The notes under the pieces are model-generated. The model ran no database searches. It was not told the origin of the DNA and was given only the letters and a program-made list of their open reading frames with translations. From Cystobasidiopsis lactophilus (taxonomy: Eukaryota; Basidiomycota; Agaricostilbomycetes; Agaricostilbales; Chionosphaeraceae): a stretch of DNA of 64,000 nucleotides. The position numbers and the translations under genes are program-made. The DNA lies in the NCBI GenBank assembly GCA_001599975.1, contig BCIO01000002.1, forward strand, positions 558,001 through 622,000, in the 5' to 3' direction. Shown piece after piece: positions 24,125 to 35,005 of the stretch (its first letter is position 1; the number at the start of each line of letters is the position of its first letter).

Positions 24125-25366
24125 TCACGTATCCTGCCATCCAAGGTCGAGTCCCCTTTGCTCGCAAGCGTCTGCCAGCAGGTACATGTATTCGTCGCGG
24201 TCCCTGTAGTGCACCACCTCATACGGCCTATCCGTGTCTTCGAGGGAATCGTAGTCTCCGAGAATGACAGTCAGGGACTGCAGACCGATCAAGATGGTCC
24301 GATCCGCAATGACTGTTACCAAGGCTTCTAAGCGATGCCGCTCTGACCGGACACCCAGCCAAAGGTTGGGCAGACGGGGAGGGAGGCAGGCGAATATTTG
24401 CGGGACACAGCCGGCCATTGGCATGTTCCAAATGCTGAGCTTCTTTAGATGCGAGAGGGGTGTGAGCGCTCTGAGGATGTCGAGGCTTTGAGCGGCATTG
24501 AGGCCAGAGTTGATAAAGGACAGAGAGAAGTCCGCAAGGGCTGGCGGCAAAGAAAAGAGAGTTTGACGTGGGTGCAAAGGCGGTAATGTGACGACAAGTT
24601 CCAAGAGGTTCGGAGCCGCGTCGAGGATGCTGAGCCTCGCAGGCGCTCCGCTCCCCATTTTCCGGAGCGTCAAGCGCCGCAGCGATGAGAAAATAGGATA
24701 TGCCGAAGGCTGGTCCGAATTGCCCTCCACATACACCATACCAGCCTCTAGCTCCAGCTCTTGAATGTGAGGAATTTGCGCCAGGAGCCGTGCGAGCGAA
24801 ATATGACTCAGGCGATATAAGTCGTCTGGGACCCAGTACTGGCCGTGTATTGTGAGGCTCGTGACTGCACAGTGGCTCTGAAGCGCCTCTAGAAAAGCGC
24901 AGCAGGACGCTATTTCTTCCGATTTGTTGACGCCAGAGGTCAGCCAAATGTTGGTGTCCAGTGTTCTCAAGGTCTTGAGCGGATTCACCATGTGTAGCAT
25001 CGCCTTGGTTTTCTCTGCTACTTCTGCAGCAGGGGTGTCACGCATCGGCAAGTGGATTGAGCATTCGAGGTCGTGTAGGTGATCCCTAAAAGGAAGAGTG
25101 GGAGATGCCATCCAGCGCAACACTTGAGACGATGACGGTTGCATGATCTCTTTGTCACCGAGTTCAATGCTGACGAAGCGACCATACGATTTGAGCCAGA
25201 GGGGATGGAGCGCCTTTGACGGAAAGAAAAGCGTCGGCGGCGCTTCGTCCTTCATAACAAATCTGGACAGTCTGCAGCTCTGGTCTTTGCAGTACTCGTC
25301 AAAGATGAGAGAGATGATCTCCAGCGGCAAGTCGCCCAGACTTTTGAGGTTGGCCGGTTCATCCAT
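24125..25366 (-). CDS. F-box/LRR-like protein (paralogue e)
   Basis: An uninterrupted 413-residue frame from ATG 25366. The start (MDEPANLKSLGDLPLEIISL) has the F-box-like DLPLEI core. Next comes TLFFPSKALHPLWLKSYG, shared almost word for word with the next gene (YLFFPSKALLPIWLKSF), so e and f are a tandem pair. The body is leucine-rich with repeated LxxLxL segments consistent with LRRs. It lacks the intron of paralogues a-c and is a separate branch of the family. A role as an SCF substrate receptor is inferred. Confidence 0.75.
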   Translation of the reverse strand: MDEPANLKSLGDLPLEIISLIFDEYCKDQSCRLSRFVMKDEAPPTLFFPSKALHPLWLKSYGRFVSIELGDKEIMQPSSSQVLRWMASPTLPFRDHLHDLECSIHLPMRDTPAAEVAEKTKAMLHMVNPLKTLRTLDTNIWLTSGVNKSEEIASCCAFLEALQSHCAVTSLTIHGQYWVPDDLYRLSHISLARLLAQIPHIQELELEAGMVYVEGNSDQPSAYPIFSSLRRLTLRKMGSGAPARLSILDAAPNLLELVVTLPPLHPRQTLFSLPPALADFSLSFINSGLNAAQSLDILRALTPLSHLKKLSIWNMPMAGCVPQIFACLPPRLPNLWLGVRSERHRLEALVTVIADRTILIGLQSLTVILGDYDSLEDTDRPYEVVHYRDRDEYMYLLADACEQRGLDLGWQDT

Positions 25367-25994
25367 TTTGGATTGCGTCTCTTTCGAAAGCCTTGCAACC
25401 CATTAGTCGGACTTGAGCACACGGATACTGGACAGTTTAATAGTGTAATACGCACGAGCGCAGTCTCCAGAGACGAACAGAGCAGGCGCTGAGCAATGAC
25501 GGGGCAAGCGAGAGATTGGGGAAATTTTGACGCGACAGGGCTGCACAGCGCATGGGTAGACGTGAGCGGCGCACTGGGAATGTGCATATGTCTGAACACT
25601 CACATCTACAAGAGCTCAAAGGCAGCAAGGAGGGTTGAGCCTTTTGCAAGCGCGTCGGCGGATGCGGAATGAAAGTCGACCTGCGCCTTCGAGAACGATT
25701 TCGAGCCGCATTGCCTTTAATTTTGGTATTCACAGGGCTGTCATAAATCAAGGAAGTACGAAAGGGCCGCTGTGTGCCCTGGAAATTGGAAATGCCCATC
25801 TCCCGACTTTGCCCTTACGGACATGCTTGACCCACAGCACCCTGTTCAGAATGACTGAGTTCGAGCTGAGCTGCAGAGAGACAAGATGAGACTCACATGT
25901 CCCAAGGCAGACTAACCAGAGTGCCACCCATCAAGTTGGCCGGACCTTCCCTGTCATCAACTTCCCCCTGTCCCTCCGCAGCGCACCTCTTCGC
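25367..25994. other. Gap between paralogues e and f
   Basis: Upstream of e and downstream of f. No supported gene or site. Confidence 0.4.
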
Positions 25995-27242
25995 TTACGC
26001 TCGGTAAGAGAAAGTGACCGCACGAGTCTCACAGCACTTTCTCAACGCTTTGATCCAGCGGATACAGTCTGCCATACGCCTTTCCTGGAACACCACCGGC
26101 TCCATTTCCAGAGAAAAACACTTCAGTGCAGGCAGAACTCTTGCTGTCTCTAGCGATTCAAGGCAAAGACGCAGCCGGTCAGGTTGGTAGGCGATGGCGA
26201 GCGTCAACGACAAGAGGGATGGAGGAAGGAAGCCGAATAACTGCGCCGGGTCGACGCCACTGAAAGCTGTGCCAGCCAAGCGGAGTGTTTTGAGATTTGC
26301 CAAGACGGAAATCATTTGGAGGGCTTGGACGAGTTCGTCTAGTGAAACGAGAAAGCCGTCATAGAGGGCGATGTCTTCAAGGGAGAGTGAGGTTAACATC
26401 GAAGGAAGCGGTTGAAGGACTGCTAGGAAGTCAACTAGGCTTAGGCTGAGCTGGAGGGCTTCGGCGTTGGGTATGGAGTCTAAGATGCGCGGTCTTGCAT
26501 TCTCCAGGCTGATCAGGTTGGCAATGGATAGCTGCCGCAGCGCAGACAGAATCGGAAAGTCGACCAAGCTGTCACCCAAAGGAAGTTCCCAGTGCTCCCC
26601 AAGAAACACCTCTTCAACCTGAGGTATGTGGCACAGAAAACTAGCAGCCGCATTGCTGTCCATTATATCCCGCACGAAGGGCGGAATGGGGAACGGCCAG
26701 CTCCACCCATAAGTGATGACCAGACGTCGGACACGTGCATGCTTTTGAAGAGGCACTAGGCAACTTTCAACAGCCCTTTCCAGGCCCCGCACATCACTTC
26801 CTTCGCAGTCGGCCGAAAAGAACAAGTCCACTCCGATGTCCTTGATGTTGGCCCTGGGATCGAGGATCTGCAAAGCTGTCACAGTCCTGTGCGAGATGGT
26901 CGCAGCGTCCGCTTTGATAGGGAATTTGGCGAAGCAAGTCACGTTGTTCACGTAGCTGCTGAGTTCGAGCGAAGAGGTGGCGAACCAAGTTACGAACTTG
27001 GGGGGCTGAGGTCCGGCAACGAGGCCTTCTAGACCCAAGCGAACAGAGTTCACGGCGAAAAAAGACTTGAGCCAGATTGGCAAGAGCGCCTTGGACGGAA
27101 AGAAGAGGTAGGTGCCGAATCCTTCGGCGGGCTGCTCCTGGCGGAATATGCGAACGGGACGCTTCCAGTAGAGGGAACAGACGTCAAAGAGGATCTCGGG
27201 CGGCAGGTCCAGCAGGCCAGTCGTCCTCTTTTCTTCACTCAT
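25995..27242 (-). CDS. F-box/LRR-like protein (paralogue f)
   Basis: Single-exon 415-residue frame. I chose ATG 27242 (MSEEKRTTGLLDLPPEILFD) because the F-box-like LDLPPEILFDV follows at once and the upstream extension has only a GTG. FFPSKALLPIWLKSF links it to paralogue e. The middle and C-terminus are leucine-rich, with LRR-like blocks such as LSALRQLSIANL and LANLKTLRLAG. No transmembrane segment or catalytic motif is seen. With a-e this makes six copies within 27 kb, a local expansion. Confidence 0.75.
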   Translation of the reverse strand: MSEEKRTTGLLDLPPEILFDVCSLYWKRPVRIFRQEQPAEGFGTYLFFPSKALLPIWLKSFFAVNSVRLGLEGLVAGPQPPKFVTWFATSSLELSSYVNNVTCFAKFPIKADAATISHRTVTALQILDPRANIKDIGVDLFFSADCEGSDVRGLERAVESCLVPLQKHARVRRLVITYGWSWPFPIPPFVRDIMDSNAAASFLCHIPQVEEVFLGEHWELPLGDSLVDFPILSALRQLSIANLISLENARPRILDSIPNAEALQLSLSLVDFLAVLQPLPSMLTSLSLEDIALYDGFLVSLDELVQALQMISVLANLKTLRLAGTAFSGVDPAQLFGFLPPSLLSLTLAIAYQPDRLRLCLESLETARVLPALKCFSLEMEPVVFQERRMADCIRWIKALRKCCETRAVTFSYRA

Positions 27243-27819
27243 GCTGAACGCCGGATAGGAGGTCTGTGTTCCAAGGCAAGCGCGTTGGGTCTGTGGAACG
27301 ACAACAGCAGAACGACCCACATTTAAGTGAAGCTTTTGTACCGATCAAATGGAGCAAAGAGCTGATAGAGACACTGCAAGAGAAGAGAACCGCGAGACGA
27401 GATCAAGCCGATGAAGCTCAAGATGAAAACTCGGAGCAGGGCAGCTGAGAGTCTGAGCGGGAGGGAAGCACGCGGGCTGGGCCGGTGACTTGTCCGGTAA
27501 TCAGAAAAGATCCGGGCGACACTGTTCGGGAAAGAGAGGCCAGCACGCCGCTTGGAGGTGGCGAGTTGTGACAGGCTCAAAAAGCGACACCTGGCGGCCA
27601 GATCGCAGAAGTTTGGCCACCGTCACATTTGGTCCTCAGCAGCCGGTCTGCACTTTCGAGACCTAAAAGCATGTGCTCGTGTATCCACTGTGTGCTGTTT
27701 CCACTGCTGCACCCGACGAACGAACGAAATCTGCTTTCGCCGGATGCCACCGGCGAATCGGTGAACGATGGTTGCTAAGCGCTTCCGTGCTCCCGTCTTC
27801 TGCTCTGTGACTGCGAGCC
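27243..27819. promoter_or_regulatory. Upstream region of esterase gene with CGG-type inverted repeat
   Basis: No gene seen. At 27736-27757 lies a perfect inverted repeat, TTCGCCGG-N6-CCGGCGAA, 62 bp before the beta-lactamase-fold esterase start. CGG/CCG inverted repeats are the usual targets of Zn2Cys6 dimers, and such a regulator is encoded in this cluster. Confidence 0.6.
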
Positions 27820-29181
27820 ATGTACGCCTTTGAAAAGCTTTACGAGGATGCGGTGGCCGCCAAGAGGATTGCTGGCGCCACACTGCTTGCTGCCAACAAA
27901 GATGGTGAGCGAAAGTTGCTGTGGTGGCCGAAAGCCACTCTCAATTGAAGGATGTGTTCCAGGTTCTCTGAGCATATCGAAGTCTTTTGGAAAAGCCGGT
28001 TTAGATGAAGGCGCCGCTCCCTTTACGCCCGACACTGTGTGCTGGATCGCCAGCTGCACCAAGCTCATGACGACGGTGGCAGCCCTCCAGCTTGTCGAGA
28101 CCGGCGCTTTGGAACTGGACGACACGGAAAAGCTTGCCGAGATTCTACCCGAGCTCGCCAGCCCCAAGATCCTGAAAGGCTTCTCTGGCGGCCAGCCTCG
28201 GTACGAGAAGGCGACCACCAAGATCACGCTCCGCCAGCTCCTCACGCACACTGCTGGAATGGCCTATGCTTTCACTCACCCCTTGCTTGCCGAATACCGC
28301 AAGTCGAGAAACGAGGATGTGTTTCTCTGCACCGGAACTGTCGAAGACTTCTCGTTCCCATTGGTCGGCAACCCTGGGGCGGCCTGGGAATACTCGGTCT
28401 CCTTGGACTGGGCTGGACAGCTGTCAGTTCTTCTCGTTGTTCCAATGGCGGTACCATGTGGCTGATATCTACCACGAAGGGTTGAGCGAGTCTCAGGCCA
28501 GACCTTGGAGGACTACATGAAGACCAATATCTGGGCTCCACTCGGCATGCGAAGCACCACGTTTCACTTAGAAAACAGGCCAGACCTCCAGCCCAGCCAG
28601 CTGTCACTCCGAGATCCGGCAACGGGCAAATTGGTCGCGCACCGACCGTATTTTCAAGGCGTGCCAGTCAAGGATGCCACTGGCGGCGGTGGCCTCTTTT
28701 CCACTCCGGCTGACGTCTTCAAGCTCATCTTGGCTCTTCTGCACAACGATGGCAAAGTGTTGAAGCCGGCTACCGTCCAAGAAATGTTCCGCAACCAGCT
28801 CAGCGCTGCGACCCAAGAGTCGTACATGAAGCAGCTCACCGATGAGACGACCAACAACATCAACGCAGCTGGCATCAAGATGGGGACGCTGACCACTTGG
28901 GGCCTCGGCGGCCAGCTGTTGCTGGAACCGGCCGACACCGGCAGGGCTGCTGGATCTTTGAGCTGGGGTGGCATGCCTGTGAGTCTTGTTTCCTCACTCT
29001 CACCAAATCTCTTCTCGAATGAAGTCGCTGCCAGAATCTGGTCTGGTTCATCGATCCAGCCTCCGGGCTTTGCTCACTTTCTGCGCTCCAACTACTTCCG
29101 CCCGGCGACGTGCACGCGGTGGCTCTGCGAAGGGCGTTCGAGAAAGATATTTATCACGAAACCAAACTTGTGCAGGTGTGA
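27820..29181 (+). CDS. Beta-lactamase-fold serine esterase/transesterase
   Basis: Exons 27820-27904, 27963-28422, 28480-28978 and 29035-29181; 396 residues, all introns 56-58 nt. It has the class C beta-lactamase/EstB/LovD signature SxxK (SCTK, Ser ~59, Lys ~62). The second-motif Tyr lies in YSVSLDWAG (~172), as in LovD-like acyltransferases and esterases. The glycine-rich block GGGGLFSTPADV is the other conserved part. No signal peptide is visible, so it is probably cytosolic. The family hydrolyses or transfers acyl groups on small esters. First gene of the proposed cluster; next to a Baeyer-Villiger enzyme, an ester- or lactone-cleaving role is a reasonable inference. Its promoter holds the clearest cluster motif. 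Confidence 0.88.
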
Positions 29182-29347
29182 ATGTCGTTGGGAGGCTGCT
29201 AACGCTCGATGCTTGGAGCAAGACATCGCATCTTATAAGACTTTACTAGTGGCACATTCGCTCTGAACACTGCATTCTAACTTCCCTCTAACCCGATTGG
29301 ACATGAAAAAGCGAGACTTCGTCCCGCTACGCTTTGATTTTGTAACC

Positions 29348-31307
29348 CTAGACAGAATCTTTGAGCACCTTCATGATCAGCTCGACGCCCTCCATGACTT
29401 CTTCGCACTGGAACTTCCTTCCAACAAGCTGGAGAGAGATCGGAGCATCCTTGTACGCTTCGGGTTTCCAGAGAGGCCAGTTTTGAGTGTCGTACTCGTT
29501 TGCGAGGGGTACATAGCTGGGAGCCTGGGGAGAATAATCGTCGGGATTGACGTGCCAGCCGGTGGGAAAGGTGCAAGCAGGCCAATCGAGACAATTGAAG
29601 ATGGCCTGGCAGCCGAAATGAAGATGATAACAGAAGTGCTCGTCGCTAACTCACAGTGTAGCTCCAGTTCTTGGCTGTGTCATGTTGAGGCGCAACTTGA
29701 GAGCCGACGGGGCAGATCACGAAGTCTACAGTAGGGCAGTGTTCTTTCCAGTACAGTTGGTAATCCCCTGTCGAGGCGACCGTCAATAACAGTGATCCGA
29801 GGCAATGAAGGTCGAAAAGCCCACTTCGGTAAGTCTCGCGGGCGGCGTGATGCAACCAAGTTTCCTTCAGCGTGCGGTTGGCCGTCTGCGGAGCTCGCAT
29901 GATCCAGGCCGACAACTCCAAGCAAGGCTCCCCAGCCTCTTCGAACAGGTCCAGACAAGAGGCCCCTCCATCTGGGAAGTAAAGGCGGTGGACAAGGTCG
30001 ACCCCAAAAGCGTGGTCAAAAGGCTTGAACTCGACCACTTCGACGTTGGGCTGGGCCTTCAGGAGCTGCACGACCTTTTCGACGGCTCGGACGAGAGGAG
30101 GATGGGGCATGCAAACGCCTTCAGATTTTGAATTCAGCATTGACACTTTTTCAAATAGAATAGCAACTCACCGTCGAAGCTGTAATAGCCAAAAGTCACC
30201 TTTGGAGGCAATTTGGGCTGACGCCAAGGCAAAGGCACAATCTCGGGTTCAGTCAGCCAAGGCTGGGTGTCGATGACGGTCTTCATGAAGAGCTTCTGAT
30301 CCCGGACCGAGCGACACACGGGACCTCCGACGACCGGGTAAGACGAGCAGCCGACTGCCGACAGGACGTTGCCGCGGAGAGGAATGCGATCAGAGGTCGC
30401 TTTCAGGCCAATCAGGCCCACGTTCGCAGCAGGAGCTCTGATGGATCCTCCTCCATCTGCCGACAGGCCCCACGGCGAGCCTTTGAAGCCGACCAAAGCG
30501 GACTCGCCCCCAGACGAGCCGCCAGGCGTCAACTTGCGATTGTAAGGGTTGAGGGTCCGGCCATACAGATTGGAGACGGTCTCGAGGTGCATGAGGGTCT
30601 GAGGGGCCGTAGTCTTGACATAGAAGACAGCGCCAGCTTTGCGCAAGATAGCCACGGTCGCGCTGTCTTCAGCAGCTCTGTAATGACCCTTAAGAGAGAT
30701 ACGCCAGGGTAACATAAGGAGTCACTCACACATCGAACGCTTTGGCCACGAAGCAAGACGATGCTTCCTTGCCCTTGACGTTCCAGTGGGTCTTGATCGA
30801 GATGGGGCAGCCATGGAGAGGCCCGACCGTTTGACCAGTCGTCTCCAAGATGTCGTCCAGTTCCTTCGCACGGGCCAACCCTTCGTCGAAGAAGGTCTCG
30901 GTGAGGCAGTTCAGCAGCTGCTGGGCGATGGCAGCTCGTTTCTGCGTTGCTCGAAGTTGAAATCAACGAATCATGGCGCTACTGAGCGCATTCACTCACA
31001 CAGAAGGCCAGCGTGACATCGTAGCTCTTCAACTCGCGTTTGGCCATCTTCTCGATCAACTCGGTAGCGTCCAGCTCGGTGATGGCGAGCTCCGTCTCCG
31101 ACATGATGCCACTCTTAGCAGGAACGTCCATAACATTGAGCACCTGCGCGATTAGATGATTGAGTGATTGACACAGAAACCTCTAAAGGCAAGGACACGG
31201 CGAACAGATTCGTCAGGCAAGGTCTTCAGGATCCACTCTGGCGGGATGCCAGCTTTGACGGTTGCCGCTCTCTCGGCGGCGACTTCCTGCCAAGGTTTTG
31301 AAGGCAT
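29348..31307 (-). CDS. Amidase-signature enzyme (fungal acetamidase type)
   Basis: Exons 31307-31197, 31143-31000, 30941-30730, 30677-30172, 30118-29825, 29767-29655 and 29605-29348; 545 residues, the normal size. The Ser-cisSer-Lys triad is visible: Lys in GCPISIK (~135), the serines of PGGSSGGESA (~210/211) and Ser in ADGGGSIRAPA (~234). The ends also fit the family (TELDATELIEKMAKREL; APISLQLVGRKF). It hydrolyses amides or related acyl compounds, probably in the cytosol. It is convergent with the esterase gene (166 bp apart). Three CCGGCGA/TCGCCGG sites sit 77-125 bp upstream, so co-regulation with the cluster is likely. The substrate cannot be read from sequence. Confidence 0.92.
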
Positions 31308-31850
31308 TGTAGCTTCGAACAATCAATCGAGCAAAGCAATGTGGTTGAAAGCGAAACGAAAGGCCGGGCACTTGCTGCCCCTCTCGCCGGCCCGGCGAAC
31401 AACTAGAGGCTCAGTAATCGCCTCACCGGCGAGTGCTGATAGCTCCGGTGCGTCTCCGCAGCTAACACATTGATAGATGGTGCCGCGTACAAGACCAGAA
31501 TCGAGGTCGAGACAGCTTCAACTTGCAAGTCAGAGCGTTTTGCAAAGGCATGCCTGTTGACCGAACAAAAGGACCGCACAATCACAAAGGCGTTGTGGCA
31601 GGCATCAGCGAGACACCAGACTTTGATACGACAGCATGCTAGCGATTTCCCAAGCGGTCGAAAAGTTCAAGGGCAAGCCCGCAATGGACGGGGAGGTTCA
31701 ATTCGTGCGCCCGGCGGTGGCAACTCTAGGGTGAAATGTGGCATATGCGTAGATTGTCACAATATGAGTATTATTACAAGTTACAAGTCTTGATGAAGCC
31801 TCTCGATTGGCACACCGACATTCCGAAGCAGCTGGTCGGATGGCGACCGA
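31308..31850. promoter_or_regulatory. Amidase upstream region with three cluster motifs
   Basis: TCGCCGG-C-CCGGCGA (inverted repeat, 31384-31398) and CCGGCGA (31426-31432) lie just upstream of the amidase. The rest is the 3' flank of the regulator gene. No gene seen. Confidence 0.55.
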
Positions 31851-34306
31851 TCAGAACGAAACGTACTGCTGCAGCCCTGACCACTCGTTGTTGAGCTGCT
31901 GTACCCAGCATTCGAAGGCGTCCGCAGAGGTGCTGTCAAAAATCTGAACGCCGTTATCGCCATTGGTGAACCAAGAGGCTGCAGGATCGTGCAGAGCTCC
32001 AGGGTCTATATATGATCAATCAATCGAGTTTTCAGGCGGACACGCTCTCGTCATACCCGAGAGGTCTTCTGATGGGACGGCTTGAAAGGATTGATCCTGT
32101 GCCCTGTCGCGGGTCACCACAAATCGAAGTAGTTTGGCATAGAGGGAAAGCCGGCCCAAACGCTGGGACCAAATTGGTGAGCAAAAACTAGCTCAGAATG
32201 AAGTATAAGCCACTCACATAAGGTGCAGTTGCTACCAGTGCTTCCAGCAAAGTAACAAGACTGCTTGTTAGCGCCCGGGCGTCCTCCGCATGTGCGTGGT
32301 CAGCGAGCCGGACAGCCAGTACGCCCGCATAGCACATCAAGGTAGTCCTGATGACAAAAGCCTATTCAGAAATGTCGGAGCATGGTTTCTTGCACGCACT
32401 CGCAGTCAGGTAGCCACTTCACGTCTTCCCCGCAAGCGAGGCCTCGTGAGACCACTTCGGCAGCGGCATTGAAGCAGTGCTCTTGTTTTGCCTTGATGTG
32501 CACAGCAGCATCTGTCTCTCTGCTGGAGTTGCTGAGCGAGCTCATGAAAATACTGAGCTCCGTTAGCGACAGGTAGAAAGCATAGCCTTTGGCCTGGCGC
32601 GCCAATTCAGCTATTTCCAAATCAAGGTCAGAAGAAGGGTATAAAGGGATAGAAAACCCAATACCGAGGTTGCGGTCTTCGTGGTCTTGGACCAGCTCAT
32701 ATTGGGCCATCCAATAGCTCTTGAAGTCGTCCACGGCCGCTTTGATCGCTGCAGGACCATACCTCCGACCGGACTCAACGGTTTTGTATCGTGAAACGAG
32801 GGGTGGTTCTCCTAAGCCTAGACTGGCCACCAGCTCTTCCTGATAAAAAGCAGGTGGGCAAATACGTCCAGCGGCACAAAATTGAACATACCTTCTCGCA
32901 GCGTAGCAACGTTCCAAAATACAACACTTGATCCGACTTCGTTGCTAATGGTGTTGTGACCCAAGACTCGTCAATCCCGTGCAGATCAATAGGCCGGATC
33001 ATCCAGCTCCTCCCCAAATTCATGGTGAATCTGCAGATAACGAAGTGAGGAGTGATTCAAAATGAGACTGCAAGCAGAAAAACACCTGCCCTCGCTCTGT
33101 TGCAAACAGCCTGCCGCCGACTCGGCTCAGCAAAGGCACAATTCACCGAATTCAAACTCACACGAGCCACGTGCGCTGTCGCATGCGAAGGAGTCGCTCA
33201 TCTTCTTCAGAAAGCCGGGGACTACCGCCCGCGTCATCGACGCTGGTTGTTGGCTTGTTGAGACCGATTTCCAAAGCGATCGAGATTGCTAAGGCCATAT
33301 ACGAAGTTGCCTTGTCGTGGGCCTGGTTCGATTCGGGCGGCTTGTAGGAGGCAAAGAGAATCAAAGCCATCACTATGTCGATGGACTTGCAGTTTTCGGA
33401 AAAGACGTGGACCGCCAAAGTCTTAGCGTGCCGCACAAGCCGCATCAAAAGTGCGTCCTCTCCCGGTCTGAAGCCGGCTTGTGCTGCACAAATCGTCGTG
33501 AAAAGAAAAGCAGAGCGGCTTCGAACAGCATCGCATGCGTGGAACGAAGGGTCGAGAACACAGTTCAGCTGATTCGAATTGGCCAGGAAGTCTCGAAAGA
33601 GCTCTCTGGCTTGGTCCAAAGAAAGGAGGCCCAGAGTGACCGGATCTAGCTGAGGACCAAGGTCTGAGCTGAAAGTGGTGGCGCAGAGGTCAAAGTAGCT
33701 CGCGAAGGGCTCCTTTGCCTCAGTTGTGGCGTTTTGAAAAGTTTCGAATGCGTTGATATCAGACGTGGCAATCGGACTGGAAGCGATCTTCGGCGGGCTG
33801 CCCATAGCGGGCTGATGTGCCATCCAAATGTGCGGGGACTGCTGAGGAGGAGACGCCAAAGAGCCAGGAGTGTGTGGGCTATGCAAAAGAGAGGCGGCTT
33901 TGTGGACATTTTGGGTGTATGTGTTCTCTGATGTGGTCGATCTGCTACGCGCCTTCGGCACTGTGGCACTAATCGAGCGGGACTTTCTAGAGCGACAGTG
34001 GAGTCAGTAAACAGAGACTGCACAGGCTAAGGAGCGACTGACCGCTTTTTCGTCTCGGGAAGTACGCATTCGCGCCCTGCAGCAGCACATCTAGCACACT
34101 TTCCGCCTGATTCCGATGGTGTGCACTTCATCTGCAAAGTCGACCCATCTCAAGTTGGGTGCTTGTCATGTCGGCCAAGCCGGCGAGCACCTCACCTTCA
34201 TTCCTCTACAAGGCAGGCAAGCCACATAGCGCTTTCCACTCTTTAGTGGTGGCATGTAAGCATTTGATCGTCGCTGGCAGTCCAGCTCACACACCAGAGG
34301 ATCCAT
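31851..34306 (-). CDS. Zn2Cys6 transcription factor of the cluster
   Basis: Exons 34306-34196, 34131-34043, 33986-33162, 33110-33084, 33030-32892, 32839-32665, 32610-32423, 32361-32218, 32162-32057 and 32005-31851; 652 residues with phase kept. The DNA-binding cluster is C30-x2-C-x6-C-x8-C-x2-C-x6-C59 (ACLPCRGMK/MKC...CARC...C), split by intron 1, followed by a basic stretch (TKKRKSR). The middle-homology region shows NLGRSWMIRP. Exon 4 is 27 nt and was placed by phase and by the family-like LFATERGQ it adds. The 54-nt intron 32664-32611 has no stop and could be retained. It is divergent to the transporter, with TCGCCGG 20 bp from its start and CCGGCGA in intron 1, so self-control is plausible. 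Confidence 0.9.
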
Positions 34307-35005
34307 TGCACGCTTCGTCAACTCGCTCGCCGGGTGGGCGCGGCAAGCAAAATCAGGCTTCAAGTTGGGCGATTGAGACGCAGGTGCTCATCGCACGCAA
34401 CGAAAACGATGATCTCAAAACCCAGTGGCTCCAGAATTGAGCGCTGATGGTGGCAAGGAGAAAAGAGAATGTTCGCCGCAATCCACCAGCTCGAGAAGCA
34501 CAGCGGGCGAATGCCTGCTCTGGCTATTATCTATGGAGCAGTTGTACATCCATGGTTATCAGGGTCGCCACGGCCCGATCCATGCATCCTTGATCGCTAC
34601 TTGCTTGCGGACGCCTTTGCTGCTTCCGCCCCCGGCATGATGATTCGCACCTGCCTTCGACCCCTTTGCCGCGGCTGCCATCTTTCTGCAACTAACTGGA
34701 ACTTCTCATGATCGGAGCCAAAGGACCGCAGCTTAGGCTGGTGTGCGGCTAAACGAAACGACCTTCTCCTTTGCCCGCTGACCCGGCGAGCTCTGTGTGC
34801 TTATTTTCAAGACGACGCCCGCAATGGCCCCGCCATTTTACGGAGCGGAAGCTTTGCCTGTGCCAATGGAGGGCGCTTCACCGGCCGCTCGGCGAGCCCC
34901 GTCTGTTCGATAGGTTTGCCGGTTTCGCCGGGTCTCTATCAGAATGCTGGATCGCATTTCCTATCTTTGCTCTGCTTCTCATCTGTCTCCACAACGACGT
35001 TCAAT
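34307..35005. promoter_or_regulatory. Divergent promoter of regulator and transporter
   Basis: The 699 bp between the two start codons hold TCGCCGG at 34327-34333 and 34925-34931, CCGGCGA at 34783-34789, and a related TCGGCGA near 34889. No gene is seen. Confidence 0.6.
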
